DNA of 64,000 bases from Cyprinodon diabolis (Eukaryota; Chordata; Actinopteri; Cyprinodontiformes; Cyprinodontidae): assembly GCA_030533445.1 (NCBI GenBank), contig CM060081.1, positions 37,185,111 through 37,249,110 on the forward strand. The letters are read 5' to 3'. Under the pieces are notes generated by a model that made no database searches, was not told the origin of the DNA, and saw only the letters and a list, made by a program, of their open reading frames with translations. Positions 13,860 to 25,826 of the stretch are shown in pieces. Numbering within the stretch: the stretch's first letter is position 1; each line of letters opens with the position of its first letter. The position numbers and the translations under genes were made by a program.

Positions 13860-14085
13860 CTTTTGGTTTTGGTATACTGTGCTCTGGAACGGCTGCATGA
13901 GGTATAGGTTGTGACCAGGGTCAGATTTGCAGTGATGTTTCCTGTCCTTTTTCTGGCTGGTAATGAGGTGAAGGGCAGGTTGGCACTGTTGATGCTTTCT
14001 GCAAACCCGACTGACTGCTGGAGCCTGTCTCTGTCCTTTTTGGTACCAGATCCAAACCATTTAGTGAGTTCACTATTGACACTCT
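13860..14085. repeat. Decayed interspersed repeat (LINE- or UTR-like remnant)
   Basis: Text such as GTGACCAGGGTCAGATTTGC and the run to CTGGAGCCTGTCTCTGTCC resembles an abundant fish dispersed repeat. It lies in the long first intron of dcaf1 (13309-16911). The open frame here is not conserved with anything recognised. Confidence 0.35.
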
Positions 14086-14306
14086 GCCCAATGATGACCC
14101 TGAGCTCTAAAAATAATTTCTATATTGTCACTAAAAAACAAAATATCTTTAAGATGGAATCAAGAATCATAGTTCTGAGGTTGTTTCTACTATAACCCTT
14201 AGAAAGAAAAAAAAAGGAATCAAACAAAGTTTAAAATCTTAACAGACATTGGCATTGGCTCATAAAACTAACAAGTGCAGCTTTTATAGGCAAACACTGC
14301 ATACTA

Positions 14307-14520
14307 AATAAAAATAATAATTTCTCACAATAGAGAAATTAACTCTCATGCATTTAACCCATCCCCTTTGGGGAGCAGTGGGCTGCCACTTCACGGCGCC
14401 CGGGGAGCAATCGGGGGTTAAGGGTCTTACCGATGAGACCCAGAGTTGCAGTCAGTGGGAGAGGTTTTTGAACTCACAACCTCAGGATTCCAAGCCCTAT
14501 GCCCTAAACCACTAGGCCAC
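14307..14520 (-). mobile_element. tRNA-derived SINE, minus strand
   Basis: Read on the minus strand it starts GTGGCCTAGTGGTTTAGGGC, a tRNA A-box head. A degenerate B box GTGAGTTCAAAAACC follows, then the body with CTCCCCGGGCGCC and the tail GGGATGGGTTAAATGC. It ends in an AT-rich 3' tail. The head resembles the second copy at 17378. It lies in the first dcaf1 intron. Confidence 0.8.
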
Positions 14521-15297
14521 AAAACAAGTGGATATTTACTAATATTATAACAGATATTAATACAATAAAAGCAGTAGATTCCCCAATGTATAAAACAAGT
14601 AACTAATGTGTAATTATAATATCTAAATCTAGAAAGAAAAAGGAAGCTTTACATTTCACATTAGTGTCCTAAAACTAGAAGTGGAAAAAGGTATAGATGC
14701 ACTGATCCAGTTTTTTCCGATTCGATACCTGGTTTGAGCATAACGGCCGGTATATGATGCCGATCCATTTCAACTGTTAAATGGATAACTATATATCTTG
14801 CCATGTGAGTGAAGGCTTTAGCCGGGACATAAATGTTGTAAATAAAATAAAGGTACCAAATTAACATAGATATAAATGTACTTTATATCATTTATTAACA
14901 TATAAAATGCGCATAAGCAGCAAAAATAAAGAAAGTTTAAAGTGTACTGGATTGGATCCCCGATATCCAATATTATATATCTGTCAGGTCTAAGCACCTA
15001 AAACATCATACATACATACAGGGAAAGAAAAAGGCACAGAGACAATTAGTTTAGTTTTACTCTCGAGGAGAGTAGGAAGAGACTGTGCAGTTACAATCTC
15101 CAACCCACTCAGCCGGTCTTCAGCTTTCTCCTCGCTATTTATTAAAGTCAGTGGATGTCCCTAATTACACAAGCCGAGGTTGTACTAAGGGAAAGGGAAA
15201 CTAAATGATGTTACTTTGAACCTCAGCACATATGTTAAAACAAAGCATGTGGTTCTTTTACAATTAACTTCGTTCCAAGAACACATGTTTAGAAAAA

Positions 15298-15411
15298 ACA
15301 TGTGATAGAGGATGTTCAGGCCTCTTTTACAACCAAACATGTGATAGAGGATGTTCAGGCCTCTTTTACAACCAAACATGTGATAGAGGATGTTCAGGCG
15401 TCATTCACAAC
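15298..15411. repeat. 39-bp minisatellite, three tandem copies
   Basis: Three head-to-tail copies of a 39-bp unit start at 15298, 15337 and 15376 (ACATGTGATAGAGGATGTTC and so on). The first two are identical and the third diverges near its end. The array lies in the first dcaf1 intron. Confidence 0.95.
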
Positions 15412-16911
15412 GGGTCTGTTGCATGACCTGTATGTGAAAAGATCTTTAGCAAGAGTTAATAAGCGATGAATCACACATTACACATCATAATAGTTCATTA
15501 GTACACAACCCATGAAACACAAACGGAGTAAGAGAATAAATATATTTCTAACAATATCCAATCACTGATATCTGATCCAGCAAATTAGTCAATATCAGAC
15601 TCAATATCTCATCCATGTGTCAGATCAGTGTATCTTTAGAAGGTGTTACTTTACATATATTTTCTACAGTCTAGTAGGGCCAAAAAAAAAAGGTGGAGCA
15701 CATTGAAAGGGTCTACAGATAAACCAGTGGAGCTGAAAATAACACCCTGCTGCTGCCAAATGGACTTTTTACTTTTTGTTAATCAACATTTTGGCACAAC
15801 TAGAATTGATTTACAAGCGATAAGTTGTGAAAAAGAATTTTACCTCGGTTTTTTGTTTTTTTGTCGTTGTTAATAGATGAAGATCAATAAAGTGAAGAAA
15901 ATATTTAAGATAAAATGTAAATGTAAAAAGCTTGGTAGCGAAAGGGGGCCAAAGGAGCTATACTTCAAGAAATACATTAATTATTTCAATAAAATCGTTC
16001 AAACTAAGCTATAATATAAAGCATAAAATAAAATAATTAAACATTATCTAATTGTTGAGATGCATCCATAAATTAAATACACATCAGACACAAATTGGAA
16101 ATCATTAAAACTAGACTTATTATGTTGTACTTATATGATCATTTTCATATCTCTATCCACCATCTTAGTATCTGTGGCCCTTTAAAAGGTTACTGTATTC
16201 CAAGAGAAAACAATGCAAAACAGTCACCTTATAGCAACTTTATCCTTTCAAATAGGCATTATTGGACAAGTTTATGAACCTAAATGAAATGTTGAGGAGC
16301 TGCAACATATGACTATGGTTAGTGACATATGCAATTTCAGTTTAACTGATCAGATGAAAAAAAATGTTTATGTACATTTACATTAATGTTAAGGTAGAAG
16401 ATGTGCATTGCCAGCATTTTTAACAGCAATCTGGTATTAAGCCACGGAGAGACTGATATTAAGTACAGTTTTCAACATAATTAACAAGCATTTTCTGCAT
16501 TTAGGAGTTTATTAAGCTCAATGTTTATTTCATATGTAATCAACAGCTTAAATTCTAGCTTTGCCTTTTAATAAAGGGTGAATAAAAAAATGTTTTGCTA
16601 ATATTTTCTCCTAAATCTTACCCTTAGCTGTCGTGAGGATCGTCGCGGCCTCATCTCTAAAGCACCCCTCAAAGGTCGTGAAAGATTAAAAAACCAAATC
16701 AAGCCTGGATGTTTCAAACCCAAACCAACAGGTTTGGTCTGTCTGCTGCAGGACAGTTAATGTATCTGTTGCTGCCTCATTTTTCGAGCTCGGTGGCAGG
16801 TAACTCCATTTAACGAGAGTCGTTTTCAGCTGAACCCGGAGAGTCTTCAGCATACATATCTCTCGTTCGTGTTCCGGAGAGATAAGCTCCTAAATGAGCC
16901 TCCGAGCTCAC

Positions 16912-17060
16912 CAGCGGCATGTTGACAGTCCGTTGCCTCATGTAACAGATTTAGCTAGCAGCGCAACATCAGTTTTCTGTGTTACTCACCTCAGAATTTG
17001 CTCTATCTGCCCGCTGTCGCTCTTCTAACTTGTTAAGACTTCCTTGGTTTGTATTCTATT
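16912..17060 (-). other. dcaf1: dcaf1 first exon(s) with two alternative donors and possible upstream start
   Basis: On the minus strand two good donors occur: CTGAG|GTGAGT ending at 16990 and CCGCTG|GTGAGC ending at 16912. The short form is non-coding and leaves translation to ATG 13302. The long form contains ATGs at 16941 and 16920 that are in frame with exon 2 (acceptor at 13308). They would add MRQRTVNMPLAG or MPLAG before the 13302 methionine. An in-frame TAA lies just upstream of 16941. The upstream limit of the exon is not visible. Confidence 0.5.
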
Positions 17061-17129
17061 GAACTTGTGAGAAAATACTAAAAAATAATTATCCACGTAA
17101 ATCGGTTTTTAGAAGGGAAAAAAGTTTCA

Positions 17130-17240
17130 CGTTTATTTTCAAACTTCTCCCCGGCGAGCGTACGTTACGTCACCGAATGACCGGGCGCCGTTAGATGACG
17201 GAAGTAGACCAATGTTTTCCTGGGACTTGTAGTCCTTAGT
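17130..17240 (-). promoter_or_regulatory. Probable dcaf1 promoter (CpG-rich segment)
   Basis: This short stretch is much richer in CpG than its surroundings (CGGCGAGCGTACGTTACGTC, then CGGGCGCCG) and contains GACGGAAGT, an ETS-like site. It lies immediately upstream of the first dcaf1 exon on the minus strand. No TATA box is evident. Confidence 0.5.
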
Positions 17241-17377
17241 CTGTATGGAAATGCCTCTGCAGGGATTCTGTGAGGGAACAGCACCGCCTGGATGCTGTAA
17301 ATATTTTAACCTACGTAGAAAGGTATACTATTTATTCTTAAGTCATAATATTCTTTAATTAGTAGATTCTGTTCACC

Positions 17378-17482
17378 TGTGGCCTAGTGGGTTAGAGCAG
17401 TGCGCTTGTTCTCTGAGAAGGATGCAAGTACCCAGTTTGAATCCCACTACTTCCACTCTGCTCCACAAGGTGATGGGTTAAA
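17378..17482 (+). mobile_element. tRNA-derived SINE, plus strand, short copy
   Basis: It starts GTGGCCTAGTGGGTTAGAGC (A box), has a B-box-like AGTTTGAATCCCAC, and ends near GGTGATGGGTTAAAT, the same tail as the copy at 14307-14520. The middle of the body is missing. A transposon-like repeat begins directly after it. Confidence 0.8.
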
Positions 17483-17488
17483 TTATTG

Positions 17489-18233
17489 CAGTGGTGTCAA
17501 AAGTACACACATTTGTTTCTTAAGTAGAAGTATAGATGCTGCAGTTTAAAAACACTCTGGTAAAAGTTGAAGTATCAACTTGACCTCTTTACTCAAGTAA
17601 AAGTGAAAAAGTATGTGCTCCAAAAACTACTTGAAGTATAAAAGTATAAAGTAACCTTTAAAAAATAAACAGCCAGATGCCACTATATGAATTGAAAGCT
17701 CGATTTTTCGACTATTTCGAAAAATTCTTTGAGATAGGGCCACGGATGAGGGAGGTCTTGTTGGTCTCCGTCTCTGTCTCCTGATACGCTCTCGCCTGTG
17801 TCCGACCTTTCAGACATTTAGACATCTTTTTCTGAATCCGACATTGTAGCATGGCATAGACAATTCACTTTTGCAGTTTGAAGAACACCTCCTTGCTTCT
17901 GAGGATTTTCTTTGGCGTCAGCACAAATTTGACAAATAGCTGACGAATAGTGTTTGCGTTATATGACTCATCCAATACACTAGTTTTCACTAGATGTGGA
18001 TGGCACCAATCATCTGCATTGGATGGCGCCCATGACGTGAAATAGATATTTATAAACATTAAACCAAAGCCAAGAGTAAGGAGTAATGTTTTTTTTTTTA
18101 AATGTAAGGAATAGAAAGTACAGATACTTGTGTGAAAATGTAATGAGTAGAAGTCAGAAGTAAAGTATAGATAACAAAAAATTGTACTTAAGTACAGTAA
18201 CAAAGTATTTGTACTTTGTCACTTGACACCTCT
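17489..18233. mobile_element. Old hAT-like non-autonomous element
   Basis: The ends are imperfect inverted repeats (CAGTGGTGTCAA and TTGACACCTCTC). Just inside are the AAAGTAC/GTACTTTG motifs also found in the element at 51842-52463, so the two belong to one broad family. No target duplication is visible, in keeping with greater age. Confidence 0.75.
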
Positions 18234-18239
18234 CGGGGT

Positions 18240-19200
18240 AAGTGACATGATTAAGAGCTTTCTCAACAGTTCAGCTGTCTGATGGCAGTGGGGAAGACGT
18301 TGTTTCAGAATCTGCTGGACTTGTATCGAATGCTGCGAAAAAGGCAGTTCTTCTCTCTTACCATGTTGATATAAGAAGTGCTGCACACAAAAAACCAGAA
18401 AATTAAGATACTGAAGACTATCTTTAAAAGTATTAAGTTCACACCGAAACCCAGGGTATAAAGATAAAGTATACCAATAGACCTATGACACATAGTGCCC
18501 TGTTCAACGCAATTCTACAGTAATTTTGAAGTCTTGTTAATGTTATTGCAAAATAATAAGGTTTATGGCACAATAATGTAATGAAGTGATTATGTCCATG
18601 GATCTCTGACTGTACTGAAATATGTAGAGAAGTTGATGCAGTGGTGTTCATCAGCAAACTCCTATATACTTTTAGTTATCAGTCATCACAAAATGAAGGA
18701 ATGTGCACTTAAGGGTACCGATTTATCTTATTTGAAAAAAATTTGATGATTCCAATAAAAAAATCTTAAAAACAGAGAGCGAGAGAAATCAAAAGCAGAG
18801 TTTTATCAATTAAATACATGACAGAAGAAACCACCACCTACACTAGAATATTCTGAACTGGTAAACATATTCAAAGCAACCTTTGATGTGTCTTTTTTAT
18901 AAACCCTAGGATTAAGTTGCAGTTGGCTAAGCATTAAAACATATACATACACTGCATGCTAAGGAACATTGCAGGTTTTATCTGAACAGTTGGATGCCTA
19001 ATGTGACCAAGACATAATGCTTGTGTCCAGGAAAGAATAAATATTTAATATTCCATAGGAAAATGAAAATCTTCCACCTCCATAACTACAAAAACAATGC
19101 AAGCACTTCTATATTAAGCCTGTTTAAAATGAGTTATTAGACACAGTTGCACTGAGCATATAATGCAAAGTGACAAGGATTTAGGTAACAGCATTAGGGA
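18240..19200. other. Intergenic DNA with a decayed repeat at its left end
   Basis: About 18250-18360 (CTGATGGCAGTGGGGAAGAC and so on) resembles a widespread fish dispersed repeat. The rest up to the TA microsatellite shows no gene, splice-supported exon or recognised element. Confidence 0.4.
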
Positions 19201-19202
19201 TT

Positions 19203-19206
<4 letters not shown>

Positions 19207-19243
<37 letters not shown>
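19207..19243. repeat. (TA)n microsatellite
   Basis: Uninterrupted TA dinucleotide run in intergenic DNA between dcaf1 and pth4. Confidence 0.97.
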
Positions 19244-19247
<4 letters not shown>

Positions 19248-19617
19248 TTTATTCATTGGAGCAGAGCATATAAAATCTCTTAAATCATTTTGGTTATTAC
19301 TTCTATATAACATTTAACGTAAAGTTGTAGTACTTTGCTCAATTCACTGATACACTTAAGAATCTCTTAGGATCAATGAGTTACTAACCAACCCAGTTAC
19401 CAAGATTCATGTCCGAATATGTCTGAAAAAACCACTGCAGATGACAATGCTGGGGGTAAAGGGACTGACTGCTCACAACAAATGATCATGCATTATGTGC
19501 ATGGTTCTGCTGGAGGTCTCTTTATCTTAAAAGGGATTTTTTTTTTCCTCCACAGTCACAAAATTCTTGCTCATGGTGAGTTAAACCTAAGTTAAGGATT
19601 CAGTGCAATCTGTTGGT

Positions 19618-19850
19618 GCTAGACCAGTGGTCCTCCATTCTGGTCCTCAAGTACCATTTCCCTGCATGATTTAGATGTCTGTCTGTTACAGCATACGTGA
19701 TTTAAATGATTACAATGACACCTCAGCAGCCATCAAGTGCTACAGATGGCTGATTTATTTTAGTCAGGTGCTTGGAAGCAAAGAGATGCCTAAAACCCCC
19801 AGGGCAGTGGTACTTTGAGAACAGGATATAGAACCATTGTGCTGGACAGT
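19618..19850. mobile_element. Short terminal-inverted-repeat element (MITE-like)
   Basis: About 50 bases at the left end (CCAGTGGTCC...CTGGTCCTCAAGTACC) are matched in inverted orientation at the right end (GGTACTTTGAGAACAGG...CCATTGTGCTGG). The element is about 230 bp with no coding capacity. A clear target duplication was not found. Confidence 0.65.
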
Positions 19851-20879
19851 TTGTAACTATTTAACATTCAATGATCCACTGGATCTGACAATAATTGATC
19901 TGGTTGGATTATACTATAAAGATTTAAATTGGCACATGCTTTTAATTTTACATGACATTTTTTTAACTCCATGACATTTTTTATTCACTTTGTTTCTTAA
20001 ACTGCAAGGTGAACACATTTAATTAAATCAACACATTCTACTACAACTTGAATAAAACTTAAAAACAAATGCAGAGTGATTCTTTACACTGATAACAAAT
20101 TGGTAAAGGTGTTATATACTGTTAATATCTTTCGCTTTGCCGTGTTCTGAAGTTGTTGATGTAGAACTAAGTAGCAAACAACGAGGGTAAACATCAGTAC
20201 CATTTTTATTTATTTATTTTTTTGTTTGCTTTGCTTTTCGCTTTCAGACCAGAAAGTTCATCAGGTAAAATGTGTGGCCCTGTGTAGTAAATAGTGATGC
20301 CATGAAAACAGTGCCGGTGGTGTTAGTGAGCCTGAGTGGGTTCTGCATGTTTTAAAACACTCAGCTATTATAAATTATAATCATATGTGTTTTGGGAATA
20401 CTTTATAGCTGCCAGGAATTTATTCATTTATTTTTTTATTCTGCCTTTTTTCTTACTCAGGGTCATGAACATGACAAATAAAGAAACTCTTTCCTTCATA
20501 CTATTATTAAAAACTAATCTAGCATGCATTTTTTGGAGAGTTAAACAGAGAACACATAAGGTAATAAAAAGCCAAACTTCCACAAATTCAAATTTATTTA
20601 AATTTTCTCCAATTCAACATATTTTCATCTAATTTAGCAGATGTATGCTCTGGTGGACAGCTTAGCCATCTGATTTGTTTGTTTAAGTGTTCCCTATAAG
20701 AGCAGAAATATAGTTTTGAAAGGACTCAACTGATAAGCGATCTCTCCAAAATGAAAGTTAGATTTAATATTTTGGAATTATTATCCAATTTTAGATTTTC
20801 TTAATATAACTAATTTGTTTGACAGAATGTGAGTTGTTTTTTCTTCCGTCATTTCAGTCCACACTCCAAATCAAGGGTG

Positions 20880-21720
20880 GTGGTTTAATAAAATTCATTC
20901 CAGACAGAAGAAGACCAAAGACTAAAACAGCCCAGAATATGATCGGAGTCAGAAGGACAAATATCCAGTGAGGGCAAAGCAAGCACAGGAACTTGGAATG
21001 ATTCTCATACGGGCAATAAGCAGATGACATACTGGCAGGGAAATAATGAGATAGGCAGGTATAAATAGGCTAAGTAAGAGCTGGGAGGAACAAAGGTGTT
21101 TGGGAGAGTGGCGAAGTGCTTCTGGTTACTTTAACTAGCAGACTACAAGAGCAGGGAATAGGGAATGCCAGCAAGCCCCCCCAAAAAACAAAAGAAACCG
21201 TCAAACTGCAGGTCTGGCGTCTGTCTCTCTCTCTTCTCTGCAGGGTGTGATGGGCAGGTGCAGCTCATCTCTGTTAATTTTGGAGTCTACTTAAGGAGCT
21301 GGGTTCAGGAGGAGGGCGTCAGTTCTTTCTCACTACCAGCGTGTTATATGACTGACCAGCTTTCTCCTAGATTTCTGTTCAAGCCAGATCTAATCCCGTG
21401 TCTCTGTTTTTTCCCTCCTAGCAACCAACCAAGCCAGTTTGCTGCAGCCCTCCTCCAGGAGCCCACCGCCTGTCCACCCTCCTACAAACCATCACCTAAA
21501 GGGTAGAGTCTCAGTTTTCTCCTGGACCACGGAAAAAATGCTTCCAAGCTCAAAACAACCTCAAGCCCTGTGAGTTCAGCATCCTCCACCTTCCCACCAC
21601 CTCAGATCAGTTGTTCACCATCACCCAATCTGTCCCTAGGCTGTACCAGGAAGATCATAATAAAGTTTTCCTTAACTAAACTAACTGTCTCCGTGGTTGC
21701 CCTGATTCAGAGTCGTTCTT
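20880..21720. repeat. Repeat mosaic, possibly LTR-retrotransposon debris
   Basis: The purine-rich left part (to about 21060, GGCAGGTATAAATAGGC) resembles non-coding fish repeats. The right part contains AATAAAGTTTTCCTT followed by CTGTCTCCGTGGTTGCC, like the end of a fish LTR. The 113-residue frame at 21165-21506 has no recognised domain. Family assignment is weak. Confidence 0.35.
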
Positions 21721-21729
21721 CTCTCATTA

Positions 21730-22985
21730 TGACAGAAACAGGCACAATTCATGACCAAACTCAAACTAGTCAAATGATATCAAAATCAGTGGAGAAGAAG
21801 TGGAAGTGGTGGTGGAGTATGAATTAGGGAAGCACGATATAATCGGCCCCCTATCGGTATCGGCCTGTATCGGCCTTAAAACTGAATATCGGACATCGGC
21901 CACCCCACCGATATTTAACCCGATATTTGATCAGCTTCTGAGTTTCTAAAGTCTAAAAAAAAAAAAACTACTTCTTCTTCTTTCTCAAAAAAAATTTTTT
22001 TACAGACTTAAAAACTTCTAAAGACGAGGGAAAAAATATTGATACATTAAAATATCACAATATCTTCATATGCTGATATATTGCCATTTAAAAACACCAT
22101 ATCAATCTCTTTTACTAATGAAATATTGCTATAAGTCTTCGTTATGCTACGAAATCCCCCGAAAATTCACAAAACTTTGCCATATTTTTATATGTTGATA
22201 TATTGACGCGGTATCAATCTATTTTACTAACAAAATCTCACAAGAATTTGCAAAATATGACGAGATTTTGTAACAGAACAATGAAATTTCCTGAGATTTT
22301 GAAAGTAAAATAGATCGATACCGCGTTTTTAAAAATCAATTTGATATCAGCATATGAAAATATATTTGAGTATATTATTTTTCAAAGTGTCAGAAATGGA
22401 TAACAAAACTGCTATTTTCAATGACTACTTATTTTTGTCCAGCTTTAACATCGGTATTGATATCGGTTAATCGGCTACATGAGTTTTAAAATATCGGCAT
22501 ATCGGATATCGGCCAAAATCCCAATATCGTGCATCCCTAGTATGAATACCTGGACAACAGATGAGACTTGAGATGCAACTGTTAAGACGTCTGCAAGAAG
22601 GGAAAAAACAGACTGTACTTCTCAAGGAAGCTTAGGTCCTTCAGAGTTTGCAGCAAGATGCTGCATATTTTTTTATCAGTCTATTGTGACTGTGATCTCT
22701 TCTGCTATCATCTGCTGGGAAAAAAGAGTTAATTGGGAAAACAGAGCTAATTACTAAAAAAAGCTTAACAAGCTGATAAATAATGTTGGTTCTGTTTCAG
22801 GAACTCCTCTGTAAACCACTGGAGATGATTCTTCATAAAATGAAGAGCATTATGTACAACCCTGAGCATCCTCTTCAGCAGACTTTTAAACAACAGAGGG
22901 TCTTGAAATAAAGGCTTCACCAGATGCTTTGCGAGACAGACCACTTCAGATCATCCTTCCTGCCTCCAGTTAGCTGAATAAAAAA
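21730..22985 (+). mobile_element. Decayed LINE (reverse-transcriptase C-terminal region), split by a hAT insertion
   Basis: Outside the hAT element at 21825-22539, the flanks together resemble the C-terminal region of a fish LINE polyprotein. The left flank ends in a VEVVVEYE-type segment and the right flank continues with YLDNR-like codons. A degraded stretch like the linker and tail of such proteins follows (CTGTACTTCTCAAGGAAGC, then AACAAGCTGATAAATAATG and TCGGAGCAT-like remains). There are many stops and frameshifts. Confidence 0.6.
21825..22539. mobile_element. hAT-type non-autonomous transposon, 715 bp
   Basis: Terminal repeats are TAGGGAAGCACGATAT and ATATCGTGCATCCCTA, with many ATCGG/CCGAT motifs inside each end, a known fish hAT pattern. 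A perfect 8-bp duplication GTATGAAT flanks it at 21817-21824 and 22540-22547. There is no transposase frame. It interrupts a LINE remnant. Confidence 0.93.
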
Positions 22986-22989
22986 CAAA

Positions 22990-24340
22990 AATAAAAAATA
23001 TCTGATACGACAATTAATTAATTTAGGATTAATAAAACAGAATTGAACTGAATTTCATTGAAATGGAATTGAAGTGAATTTAATTTTGCAAACCATGTAT
23101 CCTCGAAATCCTTATTTAAGTGACTTTTAGCTGAAACTTGTTTTGCATAAATAATTGTTGATTATATATATTTTTTTTTTTGTAAATGAAATGTTGTTAA
23201 ATGTCAAAATAATTTAAATCCCTATAAAATGCTTGGATCTAAACCATTCTGCATACAAAAATGTCCTCCATTATTGTGTAAAAGACTCATTGCCAGTTGT
23301 CGCATACACTTAATGTCAGTTGTTGCTTTCAGCCATTAACATATAAGGGGAATTATTTTTTCTCATGGAGGCAAGGTTGCTTTTGATTGCCTTTTTTCTA
23401 AATGTATAATAGAAATCAGCCTTTGGAAACTTTAATTTTAATTTACTCTGGTTTATTTTTATTAGATCACAGGTTTATTTATTTTATTTTTTTTTTCCAC
23501 TTTGTAAAACTATACTAAAGAACCCTCTATCCATGTTAGTTTTTATTTTTATTTCTTTACTATTCATGTTTGTTTTAATTAATTCCCTGGTGATTATTTG
23601 AAAGTCGAGTTTTTCCATTTTTCTGCCCACGAGCTTCTGAAGGGAGCCAACATTTCTCATGGAGAAAGAAACTTCTCCTGGAAGATGTTGTCAGGACGAC
23701 TGTGTTTCTATTGGTAGCTGCGAATGTGCCATGGCAACCACAGACTTTGGTCCATTTAGGTTCATTAAATGTTGGGGTCGGTGAAGAAGTCAAGGAGTTG
23801 GTGGAGAGCTCCAGGTGACAAACATTTTAACTACGGAGTGTTTGGAAAAGTTTAGACCTGAAGCATCACACACTTTGCAGAGGATGAGCGCTACTGCTCT
23901 GACTCATTCAGAGGCTTTGTCCAACAGATCAATAAAGCCATTCAACCCTTTGCTAAATTTGTATTTTTTTCCACAGGTGCCAAGGTCTCTAACAAAAAGG
24001 AATTTGAAGGATTAGGCCACAAAATAGAGGAATCCTGATCCCTCAATTTAATTAGATTATTCTTTCCAAAGCACCTGATTAAATAAAGAACACATGCCAG
24101 TGAGCCAAGGCACTGAGGAACAGGGGTCTGTTTGGGATTATGGTAACGCAAATAAGCCTAAAAGGCTTTGACGTGTTATCTGTCCACACAAAAGTCCCAT
24201 GTCAGAGATGATGCTACTGGCGTGTTTTTTTGTGTGTTTTTTTTCATTTTTCAAATCAAGTGTCCTATTTTCAATTTAAGGCCATTTATTGTGTGGGTGG
24301 GCTAAATGAATGTGTGTCTATGTATGTGTGTGTCAGAGGG
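22990..24340. other. Intergenic DNA upstream of pth4
   Basis: AT-rich DNA with short A/T runs. Small frames at 23575-23793 and 23815-24015 lack splice context or family resemblance. No gene is seen. The last few hundred bases are the likely pth4 upstream regulatory region. Confidence 0.5.
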
Positions 24341-24343
24341 CTT

Positions 24344-24350
24344 TATAAAA
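24344..24350 (+). promoter_or_regulatory. TATA box of the PTH-family gene
   Basis: TATAAAA lies about 30 bases before the expected transcription start. The non-coding first exon ends at 24426 with a strong donor AAT|GTAAGT. A TATA promoter suits a cell-type-restricted hormone gene. Confidence 0.7.
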
Positions 24351-25166
24351 GGTCTGGAGGGTCGACTCAGATCTCAGTTAAGAGCTTTAACATCAGAAGA
24401 GGTGTTTTCACTTTGACAGAGGAAATGTAAGTACCTATAATTAATGTTTGTCCATCCAGCCTTTACATTTATTGATTTTTTATGTTTGTTTATTCTTAAA
24501 TTGTATGAGACTATTTATATTTTTAAAAAGAGGTAAACATGATTAAATTGAAAGTAAGCCTCTGAAACTGCATTCATTGTTGGTTAAATGATAATGTTTA
24601 AAAGGGATTTTTGACAAATAAGTAAATAATACAAGTATGATATGCAATATTGTTTGGTATTCTGCATTTAAACTTAATATGTTAAAGATAGACCAGCATG
24701 TTTTCAGATAATCCAGATTTCAGCTGAAGGACAGAATTAGGAATTATTTCATTTCAGCCAAGAAAACATAGTCTCAGTTTAGTTTAGGTAAACTGTCTTA
24801 CAATCTGTCCAGACAATGTTTTGTTTTATCAAAGATTGTACAAGGATGTAAAATTGATCATTTCAAATTATTTATGCAGGATTTAGTGTTGTAGCAATAT
24901 TTAATGACGCAGTTGCTGTAATTTCTTTAGTAAAAGACGTGGATTCTTTTTTTCAACTGTGATCTTTATGAAAGGTCAATGGTGAAGATTTAAAGCAAAT
25001 ACATTTTGCTTTGTAATAATAACCTGAAGGAATATACTATTCTTATTACCATATAGTTAGTTTGGCAGTTTGTATTCTGCACTTCAGATATATTTCTCCC
25101 GCTTTTTATCGTATGTTTATTTCTTCTGATTCTGATTTTTTTCTGATTTTTCTAATCATTCAGAAA

Positions 25167-25792
25167 ATGCAGATCTCCCACCGTACTGTGCTGCTTTTTG
25201 CTGTGATGGCTCTTGTCATCTTTCATACCAGCCATAGCCAACAGAATGAAAGGTGAGCTTATCAAATCTCCTTTATGCTTCTATGCTGACAAATGCATGT
25301 TGTCTGGGGGAGATTACACAAATATGTTGTTAAAACAATAATAAGATGACATTTGAAGTTATTTTAACTAAATGTTTTTATCCAAAATCTGTTCTTGTTT
25401 TTTTTTTCTTTTATGGGGATGAAAATCAATGTTGTGATCCATTAATGCGTAACCTTTTTATTTTTAAATATGCACCATTGGGTTTCTACTCTTTTTACAA
25501 CAGAAACAAATTCTTGCGTGATTTGAGAAGAAATAAAGATGTATATAAAAGAACAGTTTAATTTCACACATCATTATATCCTATATGTAACATGGTGTCA
25601 TCAGAATAAAAAAAACAAGATCTATTGAAATGTAACTTTAGGCGTTATCCTCCACATTTTCTAGAAAAAGACGTTTGTATGTTTGTAGTTGAATCTCCTT
25701 CCCTTGATTGTTTTCTTTCACCTGACATTTCTTTTCAGAATGTTTTATATAAGCATTTTAAATGAACATGTAGTTTTCAGTTACAGATTTGT

Positions 25793-25826
<34 letters not shown>

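Noticed and set aside
14307..17482. tRNA-like A and B boxes at 14520 (minus) and 17378 (plus)
   Set aside because: No cloverleaf or acceptor stem could be drawn, and both continue into the same SINE body and tail. They are SINE heads, not tRNA genes.
21165..21506. 113-codon plus-strand frame
   Set aside because: It lies in repeat debris and has no recognised domain or splice context.
25346..25561. 71-codon frame in the pth4 intron
   Set aside because: The intron is bounded by good splice sites, and the frame has no signal peptide or domain.
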